From NCBI RefSeq assembly GCF_014385005.1, contig NZ_JACRSZ010000026.1, positions 1-23,656 on the forward strand: a stretch of DNA of 23,656 bases, given 5' to 3'. Below are positions 13,464 to 20,043 of this stretch, piece after piece (the stretch's first letter is position 1; each line of letters opens with the position of its first letter). This DNA comes from Jingyaoa shaoxingensis (GTDB lineage: Bacteria; Bacillota; Clostridia; Lachnospirales; Lachnospiraceae). The notes below the pieces were generated by a model, which saw only the letters and a list, made by a program, of their open reading frames with translations, was not told where the DNA came from and made no database searches. A program made the position numbers and the translations under genes.

Positions 13464-14177
13464 ATGAAAGGAATTTCCGAAAAGACTTTAATCAAAATAA
13501 AGGATTTGAAAGCAAGCGTCAAATTGAATAATGGCGATATGCTGACAACAGTAACCAACGCTAATATGGAATTGCAACGAGGGCGCAGTTATGCCATTGT
13601 CGGAAAGTCCGGCTCAGGCAAAACAAGCCTTATATCCATTATTGGCTTGTTAAATCGGGAATATGAGGGCGAGTACCTTTATGATGGTATATCTATTTCT
13701 GCTTTGAAAGACCGTGATCTGTCTATACTGCGAGCCAATAATATCGGATTTGTATTTCAGAACTACTCTCTGATTAAGCACTTGCGGGTATGGGAAAATA
13801 TCGAATTACCCCTACTCTATGCCAAAAAGTCGTTTACCGCCAAACAGCGTCACGAGATAATTACAGGCTTGCTAAAAAGTGTCGGCTTAGAAAGCAAGGA
13901 AAATGATTACCCAATCAATTTGTCCGGCGGTGAACAACAAAGAGTTGCAATCGCAAGGGCGCTTGCAGTATCTCCGGAAGCCATTTTATGTGATGAGCCT
14001 ACGGGAGCGTTGGATAAAAAGACGGGAACGCAGATTATGGAACTGTTGCACAGCGTCGTAAAAGAAAATGGAATTATGCTGCTGTTGGTTACGCACGATC
14101 CTGATATTGCAGATACCTGTGATACGATTTTTGAAATGGATGGAGGGAGGATAACTTGTGCTAAAAATGATACTTAA
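13464..14177 (+). CDS. MacB-type ABC transporter ATP-binding protein
   Basis: The product is 237 residues from ATG 13464, with GAGGGGG (13446-13452) upstream; the TTG at 13440 would overlap the adaptor gene and is less likely. All ABC ATPase motifs are present: Walker A GKSGSGKT (47-54), Q-loop VFQNYSLI (97-104), signature LSGGEQQR (153-160), Walker B ILCDEPTGALD (174-184, catalytic E178) and H-loop VTHDP (209-213). The short length and the LolD/MacB-like sequence place it with exporters that move substrates across or out of the membrane using FtsX-type permeases. It follows the adaptor gene by 4 bp and overlaps the permease gene by 20 bp, showing one operon. Likely role: energising efflux of an envelope-active compound or signalling together with VanS. 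Confidence 0.9.
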   Translation: MKGISEKTLIKIKDLKASVKLNNGDMLTTVTNANMELQRGRSYAIVGKSGSGKTSLISIIGLLNREYEGEYLYDGISISALKDRDLSILRANNIGFVFQNYSLIKHLRVWENIELPLLYAKKSFTAKQRHEIITGLLKSVGLESKENDYPINLSGGEQQRVAIARALAVSPEAILCDEPTGALDKKTGTQIMELLHSVVKENGIMLLLVTHDPDIADTCDTIFEMDGGRITCAKNDT

Positions 14178-15351
14178 AGACCTTCGTCTGTCTCCACTTA
14201 GAAGTATTCTGACAAGTGTTTCAATGCTTGTAGGCATTATCGCAATGCTTGGATCGGTATTAGTTGGTACGCTTGGACGGGAGTATTTGATTTCCGTAAA
14301 CGCACAGGTATATGGCTGGTCACCTACTTACTCATTCGTGATAACGGAATCCGATTTTCACGATAGAAATAAAATGGAACAATTATTCCAGAGATTTGAA
14401 GCCATTGATGATGTAGCCGCTGTTACTTTTTCTATGGGAGAAGATATTCGATTTGCACCAATGAAAGATTTAACGCCAATACCGCCGAATGATGTTTACC
14501 AAAACCTGATGGCTTTTGATTTAGTTTGCACCACGGAGGCATATAGTCAAGTCTATAATCTTCCAATGACATCCGGTAGATGGTTAGAGCCTTCGAGTGA
14601 GGGCGGCTCGCTTGAAGTGGTCATAAACAAAGAAGCTAAAAACTATTTTAATGATTCGCCCTATGCTGCAGGAAATGTAAAAAGCACACTTTCGTTAACC
14701 CCATTCAATATTGTCGGAGTAGTAAACGATGGCAGGGATTTTCCGACTATCTATGCGGATTCTGCGGCGATCCTCAATTTCGCACCAGCAATGTGGCAAG
14801 TACAAAATGCAAATGTGTATTGGCATCCCACAACAGGACTGACAATCGAACAGATACATTCTGCCCTTGGCGACATTTTGACTGATACCATTGGCGGTTA
14901 CTGGGAAAGTGCTGGGCGGAGTGATATTGGAGATACCTATGATTCGGTATTGTCCATACTGCAATTAGGGCTTTTGGTTACTTCGCTTTTGTTGCTGTTT
15001 GTTTCCGTATTAGGGCAGATCAATATCGGACTATCTTCATTGGAACAGCGCACACATGAGTTGCTGATCCGCAGAGCGATAGGTGCTTCACGAACAAATA
15101 TTGTGGCATTGGTTTTAGGCTCACAGTTGATTTTATCAATATTCGTTTGCCTTGCAGCTATTTTGATTTCGCTGATTTTGGTGCATTGTATTGGAGCGTT
15201 GCTCCCTGTGGATTCCCCGGTGGGAACACCGAGTTATCCAATCAGCGTTGCTGTTGTTGCAGTTGCTGTGTCTGTGCTTACAGCATTATTGGGCGGATTA
15301 TTACCAGCATTGAAAGCAGCAAAATTAGAGCCTGCATTGGCTCTTAGATAA
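14158..15351 (+). CDS. MacB/FtsX-like ABC transporter permease
   Basis: The 397-residue protein starts at GTG 14158, overlapping the ATPase gene. Topology is the MacB/FtsX type: one N-terminal helix (about 16-38), a large extracytoplasmic MacB-like domain of about 225 residues, and three C-terminal helices (about 272-294, 320-348, 362-385). The C-terminal sequences LEQRTHELLIRRAIGASRTN (coupling region) and PALKAAKLEPALALR are typical for these permeases. The proteins of this type work by mechanotransmission and commonly confer resistance to antimicrobial peptides, macrolides or lantibiotics; the substrate cannot be read from sequence. Only one permease is present, so a homodimer is expected. 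It lies between the ATPase and a lipoprotein gene. Confidence 0.85.
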   Translation: MLKMILKDLRLSPLRSILTSVSMLVGIIAMLGSVLVGTLGREYLISVNAQVYGWSPTYSFVITESDFHDRNKMEQLFQRFEAIDDVAAVTFSMGEDIRFAPMKDLTPIPPNDVYQNLMAFDLVCTTEAYSQVYNLPMTSGRWLEPSSEGGSLEVVINKEAKNYFNDSPYAAGNVKSTLSLTPFNIVGVVNDGRDFPTIYADSAAILNFAPAMWQVQNANVYWHPTTGLTIEQIHSALGDILTDTIGGYWESAGRSDIGDTYDSVLSILQLGLLVTSLLLLFVSVLGQINIGLSSLEQRTHELLIRRAIGASRTNIVALVLGSQLILSIFVCLAAILISLILVHCIGALLPVDSPVGTPSYPISVAVVAVAVSVLTALLGGLLPALKAAKLEPALALR

Positions 15352-15378
15352 TAAAACTCAATTCAAGGAGGAAACAAA

Positions 15379-15882
15379 ATGAAACGAACAATCTCAAAAT
15401 CCGAAAGACCGTACAGACTGTTATTGTGTGTTATGATTTCTTTGCTGGTGATTATGCTGGCAGGCTGCTCCACTTCTTCGGACTCCGACACAAACACAAG
15501 AGGTTTCACGGACTTTGCTACCATTGAAGAAGAATACCTAACGACCATTGAGAGTTTGAATTGGCCGGAGGGCTTTACGCCGCCTGATGCTTTGGAAGGC
15601 GAAGATACGGGAGCGTCTTTTCAGATAGGATATGGCGATACAAGAGCATCTAACCTTTGGGAATATTCTTGGATGCAGGAATGGCTTGATACTTACAATA
15701 CGGATTCGGAAAGGGCGGCAAAAGCCTTAGCTGAACTCGAAAAAGCCTTTGATATGCCTTATATGGGAACAGATCGCTGTGATGACGCCACACGCAAATA
15801 TCTTCGTGATAATATTGATAAAGCTAAGTTGGGAGATCCGTCTGGATTTACAGAGTGTATTCAGGCAAATTATGCCGATTAA
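15379..15882 (+). CDS. Small lipoprotein of unknown function
   Basis: A 167-residue protein with a basic N-terminus, hydrophobic stretch and lipobox LAGC (C30 lipidated). The mature part is acidic and tryptophan/tyrosine-rich: LTTIESLNWPEGFTPPDALE, SNLWEYSWMQEWLDTYN, and a C-terminal helix rich in aspartate and lysine. A strong ribosome binding site AAGGAGG lies 6 nt upstream of ATG 15379. It follows the permease by 27 nt and precedes the carboxypeptidase gene, so it belongs to the same operon. I do not recognise the family. Its location suggests an accessory factor on the outer face of the membrane, perhaps a substrate-binding or protective lipoprotein for the exporter (as immunity lipoproteins are for lantibiotics), but this is inference. 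Confidence 0.7.
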   Translation: MKRTISKSERPYRLLLCVMISLLVIMLAGCSTSSDSDTNTRGFTDFATIEEEYLTTIESLNWPEGFTPPDALEGEDTGASFQIGYGDTRASNLWEYSWMQEWLDTYNTDSERAAKALAELEKAFDMPYMGTDRCDDATRKYLRDNIDKAKLGDPSGFTECIQANYAD

Positions 15883-15913
15883 AAATGGCACATAGGAGTT
15901 TTGGTGTTGGGAG

Positions 15914-16882
15914 GTGAGCACATATATGCAGAGAAAACGCCGTAAGAAAAAACGATTTGGAGTATTTTTGTTTTTGCTTGTAGTTTGTATCGGCATAGGT
16001 ATAATGTTTGTGCCGTGGGCAATGCAGCCGGAAAATTTCAGAGAGGTAAAGAATAAAATAAATGGTTTTCTCTACAAAGAAGATTTTCCTGACTCTTATA
16101 ATGCAAAATCGCTGATTTTGGTGGATTGTTCTGATGATGAAATATTTGTTTCAAAAAACGAGAACGAGCCACAAATTCCTGCAAGTTTAGCCAAGCTGTT
16201 TGTTATTGAGTATGCGTCAACTTTAGCAGACCTTGATAGTATCGTTGTTGCAGACTATGGTGCTATTTCACTCACGAAACCTGGCTCGTCTGTTGCTCAA
16301 ATCAAGGAAAAAGAATACTTTTTACACAATCTATTTGCGGCAATGTTAGTACCGTCAGGGAATGACGCAGCTTATGTGGTTGCTGATTATTGTGGAGGAT
16401 TACTTTCGCCGCAAGCAGAAAGCTGTCAAGAGCGTGTGAGGATTTTCATGGAGAACTTAAACCTGCATTTGTAACAGCAGGGGTACTTAGACACAGTTTT
16501 ATATGATCCGAGTGGTTTTGATATGGAGGCACTTACCACCACTTTAGATTTGAAAGAAGTAGTATATCGGTTGTTGGAATACTCGTGGTTTAGAGAAATT
16601 GTATCTCAAAACACTTATACGGCAACACTGCCTGATGGCAGTACACAAATATGGCAGAATACAAACGCCTTCCTTGATCCGACATCCGAATATTACAACG
16701 AAAATGTATGCGGAATTAAGACTGGCTCTCTGTCTGACGACTATAACTTGATTGTGCTTTATCAGCAGCACGGAAAAGAGTTTTTGATATGCAGTTTAGG
16801 CTCTCAGTCCGATTCCTCTCGTTATGACGATGTGAATTTTATTCTGAAAACGATTGATGAATCGTATTATCTCACGCAATAA
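15914..16882 (+). pseudogene. D-Ala-D-Ala carboxypeptidase (S11, low-molecular-weight PBP) with an in-frame TAA
   Basis: The frame starts with GTG 15914 or ATG 15926 behind GGGAGGTG. Residues about 15-35 form a signal anchor. From the 15914 numbering, the penicillin-binding motifs are SxxK at S91-K94 (SLAK) and SGN at S148-N150, and after an interruption KTG in GIKTGSL. TAA at 16472-16474 falls in the same frame; the sequence resumes immediately with QQGYLDTVLYDPSGFDMEAL and ends at 16882. A single C-to-T change (CAA to TAA) restores a 322-residue protein. These enzymes cut the last D-Ala from peptidoglycan precursors, lowering the D-Ala-D-Ala target of glycopeptides. The truncated product lacks KTG and must be inactive unless read through; a C-terminal piece from ATG 16523 has no catalytic serine. 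Confidence 0.85.
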
Positions 16883-16887
16883 ATCTT

Positions 16888-17346
16888 ATGTTGTCCAAGA
16901 CAAAAAAACTAACCAAGGGGGGTGATAATATCGGACGAATCGTAATAATGGAGTTCAAAGCACAAGACTCAACAGCCTTTGACGATATGCTGGCTTTTGT
17001 AAAACAGCACCCTGATTTTGAAAAATTAGAGATTTCATATGAGCCGACATTATCCCTTTCCGGCTTAGAAATCAATTTGAGCCGGCGCAGAGTTATCAAT
17101 AACGGTCAGGAAATTGAACTGACCGTCAAAGAGTACGATATACTCTGCTTGCTCGCAGCCAATAAAGGTCGTGTTCTTACATACGAGCAGATTTATGATA
17201 AGGTGTGGGGCGAAATATCAGCAGGCAATGAAAAGGATACCGTAGGCTTTCACATTCGGAATCTTCGTAAAAAACTTTGTGATACAAACTCTCACTTTTC
17301 CATAGATAGTGTTCGTGAGATCGGCTACCGCTTTAACAGTCAGTAA
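16888..17346 (+). CDS. Stand-alone winged-helix (OmpR C-terminal type) DNA-binding protein
   Basis: The 152-residue protein has no receiver domain. Residues about 58-150 form a Trans_reg_C winged helix: LEINLSRRRVINNGQEIELT, VKEYDILCLLAANKGRVLTY, EQIYDKVWGE and VGFHIRNLRKKLCDTN ending in REIGYRFN. The N-terminal 55 residues (GRIVIMEFKAQDSTAFDDML) are a small alpha/beta part that I cannot assign. The start is uncertain: ATG 16888 has no clear ribosome binding site, whereas AAGGGGGGTG (16914-16923) lies 25 nt downstream, followed by no standard in-frame start until ATG 16948. Proteins with this architecture accompany VanRS-like or other envelope-sensing clusters in Clostridia. It probably binds DNA without phosphorylation control and may regulate the exporter or carboxypeptidase genes upstream. 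Confidence 0.75.
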   Translation: MLSKTKKLTKGGDNIGRIVIMEFKAQDSTAFDDMLAFVKQHPDFEKLEISYEPTLSLSGLEINLSRRRVINNGQEIELTVKEYDILCLLAANKGRVLTYEQIYDKVWGEISAGNEKDTVGFHIRNLRKKLCDTNSHFSIDSVREIGYRFNSQ

Positions 17347-17350
17347 GCAG

Positions 17351-17392
17351 TCCCTCGTAGTTCATAATGAATTGCGAGGGATTATTCATTTT
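17351..17392 (+). terminator. Terminator at the end of the van-like cluster
   Basis: TCCCTCG (17351-17357) pairs with CGAGGGA (17375-17381), followed by TTATTCATTTTC. It sits 4 nt after the winged-helix gene's stop. Confidence 0.65.
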
Positions 17393-17495
17393 CTAAGACG
17401 GTATGTCGGAATTTGATAAATCCCTGCAAATGTTGATTTTATACGACTGTTAAGAGCAATATCGTGTCTAAACTTGCGACTGGACTTTGCATTTT

Positions 17496-17720
17496 CTACG
17501 AGTTATCTTCGTAATATCTCGGCATTATACTACTGGAATGTTTATCATAAACAGGGCATGATTTATGGCAGAATGGGCAGTCGTTCTCGTGCCATTTATT
17601 AGGTCTTGCTTGGATACGAATATGTTTAACTCCATTCTTATCAGAGTAAAGATTACAATTTTTTATAACTGTGTTCTTGACATTAAGGACACTTTTGCAT
17701 AATGTATTAACTGAAGCCAC
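17496..17720 (-). pseudogene. ISL3 family transposase, N-terminal remnant
   Basis: The 74-residue leftward frame begins with GTG at 17718-17720, behind AAAAGGAG on the minus strand. It has the opening MASVNTLCKSVLNVKNTVIK and the zinc-binding N-terminal motif CPFCHKSCPVYD of ISL3 transposases (family pattern CxxC...C). About 45 residues before the end the normal ISL3 sequence continues, but after DKHSS it changes to SIMPRYYEDNS and stops. ISL3 transposases are about 400-430 residues with a C-terminal DDE domain, all of which is absent. It is a decayed insertion marking the right boundary of the van-like cargo. No matching right end or terminal repeat could be recognised. Confidence 0.75.
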
Positions 17721-17764
17721 TTGTGAATACTCCTTTTGTGTTTTTCTTCGCAGTTAATACATTA
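17700..17764. repeat. Perfect 14-bp inverted repeat at the ISL3 5' end
   Basis: TAATGTATTAACTG (17700-17713) and CAGTTAATACATTA (17751-17764) are exact reverse complements, 37 bp apart. The left arm is the first coding part of the ISL3 transposase. Both arms are next to GGACAC motifs (17687-17692 and 17767-17772). This could be a folded-back copy of the transposase start or an IS-related structure. Confidence 0.7.
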
Positions 17765-17787
17765 AAGGACACAAGTGTTTTTTCAAT

Positions 17788-18390
17788 ATGGTGTTGTTAA
17801 TTTATGGTGTTAGGCTTCCACCATTATGCCAGAAGCCTCATATAAATTTATTGGGAAGAGTTACCGATCAAGTTTTCTCAGAATCCGAAGAATGGGATAT
17901 TGATACGGTGTCAGAAACTATTGCATCGGAATATGAAAGAGCAACGAATCTTTCGATAAATAAAGAGAAGCAGAATTTGCCAATAGAAGAAAAACGAACG
18001 ATAGATGTTAAAGAAATACGAGAATGGCTGAACTTTATTATTACGATTATATCAGTTGTTTTGGGAGTTACGAATTCTTCAGCAACAACGATAAATAATT
18101 ACAATTATACACAACAAGTCAATAATTATTACATCGTTGGAATGGGATATGATGCGAAGGAGCTAAATACGACTAAATATAGAATCGTTAATAGAGAATC
18201 TATTGTACGACTGAAGCATGACTGCCATTCGATTGTAATTGAAAAGCTTGAGGAAGGGAAAGTTGTTAGAATTATAGATAAATATAAAAAGTGGCGACAG
18301 ATAATTTGGGAGAATGAAGATGGTGAAGAATGTATGGGGTGGATTCAAAATTATAGATTAACTGAGTTTAAAGTGCCTAGAAATAAATGA
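17788..18390 (+). CDS. Membrane protein with C-terminal SH3-like domain
   Basis: A 200-residue frame. One membrane helix lies at about residues 80-98 (WLNFIITIISVVLGVTNS), followed by a Asn/Tyr-rich linker (INNYNYTQQVNNYYIVGMGY) and a domain of about 70 residues (KYRIVNRESIVRLKHDCHSI to GEECMGWIQNYRLTEFKVP) with the bacterial SH3-like pattern G-W-I-x-x-x-Y-L/R. The first 30 residues look unlike the rest, and the opening codons (atggtgttgtt) have no good ribosome binding site, so the true start may be lost or lie in upstream deleted sequence. SH3-like domains bind cell-wall peptides or proteins; the function here is not known. Its AT-rich composition and TAA/TGA stops are typical of the ICE cargo around it. 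Confidence 0.5.
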   Translation: MVLLIYGVRLPPLCQKPHINLLGRVTDQVFSESEEWDIDTVSETIASEYERATNLSINKEKQNLPIEEKRTIDVKEIREWLNFIITIISVVLGVTNSSATTINNYNYTQQVNNYYIVGMGYDAKELNTTKYRIVNRESIVRLKHDCHSIVIEKLEEGKVVRIIDKYKKWRQIIWENEDGEECMGWIQNYRLTEFKVPRNK

Positions 18391-18432
18391 TGTATATTTG
18401 ATGAAATAGAATCTATAAGTGAAGGAAGTATT

Positions 18433-19017
18433 ATGTGTGGTAGATATTATATTGATTCTGATATGGCAGATGAAATCGAAAAAGTAGTGCATGATATAGA
18501 CCAACGGATCCGGCAGGAACATTTTGCAGGAGATATCTTTCCAACCAATGTAGCACCGATCATTGAAAAATCAGAACATGGATTGAAACTGGATGTTTGC
18601 AAGTGGGGATATCCATTGTCACAAGGAAAGAATCTGGTTATAAATGCAAGAGCAGAATCTGTTATGGACAAACCTTCTTTTCGAAATGGAATCCTCTATC
18701 ACCGCATTTTGATACCGGCAAGTGGGTTCTATGAATGGAATCGGTTAAAAGAGAAAAATACATTTTCCAGATATGATGCACCAGTATTGTATATGGCTGG
18801 CTTCTGTGATTGGTTTGAGAATGAACGACGATTTGTGATTATGACTACAGCAGCCAATGAATCTATGATAAAAGTACATGATCGTATGCCGCTGATATTG
18901 GAAAAAGGACAGCTGAAAGATTGGTTCGATGACAGGAAAATGGAGCAAATTCTGCATCAGGTACCGGTTCAGCTAAAACGAGAGGCAGAATACGAACAGC
19001 AGAGCTTATTCTTATAA
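18433..19017 (+). CDS. SRAP (YedK/HMCES family) SOS-response-associated protein
   Basis: A complete 194-residue protein with the SRAP hallmarks: C2 in MCGRY, which after methionine removal becomes the N-terminal nucleophile; N71 in INARAES; E101 in GFYEW; and H149 in VHDRMP. In the family C2 bonds to abasic sites in single-stranded DNA to form protective DNA-protein crosslinks, and the enzyme has peptidase activity for self-release. AAGGAAG precedes ATG 18433. Its stop overlaps the next gene's upstream ATG (TAATG at 19015-19019). SRAP genes are frequent in ICEs and phages, where single-stranded transfer DNA must be protected. It forms a compact operon with the YaiI/YqxD protein and the basic protein. 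Confidence 0.92.
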   Translation: MCGRYYIDSDMADEIEKVVHDIDQRIRQEHFAGDIFPTNVAPIIEKSEHGLKLDVCKWGYPLSQGKNLVINARAESVMDKPSFRNGILYHRILIPASGFYEWNRLKEKNTFSRYDAPVLYMAGFCDWFENERRFVIMTTAANESMIKVHDRMPLILEKGQLKDWFDDRKMEQILHQVPVQLKREAEYEQQSLFL

Positions 19018-19040
19018 TGGTTCAGAGGAGAAATAGAAAG

Positions 19041-19499
19041 ATGCAAATATTTGTTGATGCAGATGCCTGCCCAGTGGTTGCGATCATTGAAAAGATTGCA
19101 AAAGATAATAGTGTTCCGGTAATGTTGTTGTGTGATACAAACCATGTTCTGTCATCGACTTATAGTAAAGTTGTTGTTGTCGGTGCAGGAGCAGATGCAG
19201 TAGATTATAAACTGATTAGTATCTGCCATAAAGGAGATATTGTCGTATCACAGGACTATGGTGTGGCTGCAATGGCATTGGGAAAAGGTGCTTATGCTAT
19301 TCATCAATCAGGTAAATGGTACACGGATGATAATATTGATCAGATGCTAATGGAACGTCACCTGAGTAAAAAAGCCAGAAGAAGTTCCCGTAAATGTCAT
19401 GTCAAGGGACCGAAGAAGCGGACGGAGGAAGATGATGAAAGATTCGCTCAGTCTTTTGAAAAAATGCTTTTGATGGCACGGGAGAAAGAAGGCAGATGA
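19041..19499 (+). CDS. YaiI/YqxD family (DUF188) protein
   Basis: The preferred start is ATG 19041 (AGAGGAG at 19024-19030), because family members begin with the strand MxIxVDADACPV; the 19017 ATG adds eight residues and overlaps the SRAP stop. The 152-residue protein has the conserved MQIFVDADACPVVAIIEKIA opening, VVVVGAGADAVDYKLISICH, the D in VVSQDYGVAAMALGKGA and a basic tail. The acidic residues D6, D8 and the later D/E resemble a PIN-like nuclease site, and the family is thought to act on nucleic acids, but activity is unproven. It sits in the SRAP operon and upstream of a basic protein. Confidence 0.85.
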   Translation: MQIFVDADACPVVAIIEKIAKDNSVPVMLLCDTNHVLSSTYSKVVVVGAGADAVDYKLISICHKGDIVVSQDYGVAAMALGKGAYAIHQSGKWYTDDNIDQMLMERHLSKKARRSSRKCHVKGPKKRTEEDDERFAQSFEKMLLMAREKEGR

Positions 19500-19509
19500 G
19501 GAATTGTAG

Positions 19510-20028
19510 ATGCAGAGGAACGACAGAAGCTATAAAGACTTAAAACAAAAACAGAAGAGTGCAATAGCAGATAAAACATACAAAATGCACTTGAAGTTTT
19601 ATCTTGAGAATCAGCGAATGCCGGATGCTACTGAAATGAATGATATATGCAAAAGTTTGTTTACGGCAGTTCAATCGCTTGCTCCTAAAACGGAATATGA
19701 AGAATTTTATAAAATTGTTGAAAAGCGTGAAAAGAGTTATGAAGAACGTATCCTGAGAGACATTCAGAATGGAATTATAATAGAAACACTTATGGCAAAA
19801 AAACATAAGAAAACGCCGGAAGAAAAAGCAGCTGTTGCGAAACAAAAGAAGCAGCAGAGGCGAGCAAGACGGAAACAAGAAACAAGAGATAATCTGGCTA
19901 AAGAAGAAATCTTGCAAGATGACAGATTTTTCGTTATTGCCGGTTATACCTCCGGAGGTGCACCGTATGGTGTCACCTGGGAGGAAATGGGTCTGAAACC
20001 TTGGGAAGATTTGGAAGAGAATAATTGA
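19510..20028 (+). CDS. Uncharacterised basic helical protein
   Basis: A 172-residue protein starting ATG 19510, 10 bp after the DUF188 gene. An N-terminal helical region (residues 5-90) is followed by a very basic coiled-coil-like segment (KKHKKTPEEKAAVAKQKKQQ, about 97-116, then RRARRKQETR) and a short conserved-looking C-terminus FFVIAGYTSGGAPYGVTWEE and MGLKPWEDLEENN. The C-terminal GYTxGGAPYGVTWEEM pattern suggests a small folded end domain. I do not recognise the family. The basic helix suggests nucleic acid contact. It belongs to the SRAP operon by position, and its stop lies 16 nt from the relaxase stop on the other strand. Confidence 0.65.
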   Translation: MQRNDRSYKDLKQKQKSAIADKTYKMHLKFYLENQRMPDATEMNDICKSLFTAVQSLAPKTEYEEFYKIVEKREKSYEERILRDIQNGIIIETLMAKKHKKTPEEKAAVAKQKKQQRRARRKQETRDNLAKEEILQDDRFFVIAGYTSGGAPYGVTWEEMGLKPWEDLEENN

Positions 20029-20043
20029 GTTGTCAGTGCAATC

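Noticed and set aside
16523..16882. Separate gene for the C-terminal half of the carboxypeptidase
   Set aside because: It is in the same frame as the upstream half, has no ribosome binding site before ATG 16523, and homology continues across the TAA. It is the broken second half of one gene.
10418..17346. A vancomycin-resistance gene cluster
   Set aside because: Only the regulators look van-like. No D-Ala-D-Lac/D-Ser ligase, VanX/XY, VanY, VanT or VanH is in the window, and the carboxypeptidase is a penicillin-sensitive S11 type that is interrupted. Glycopeptide resistance should not be claimed.
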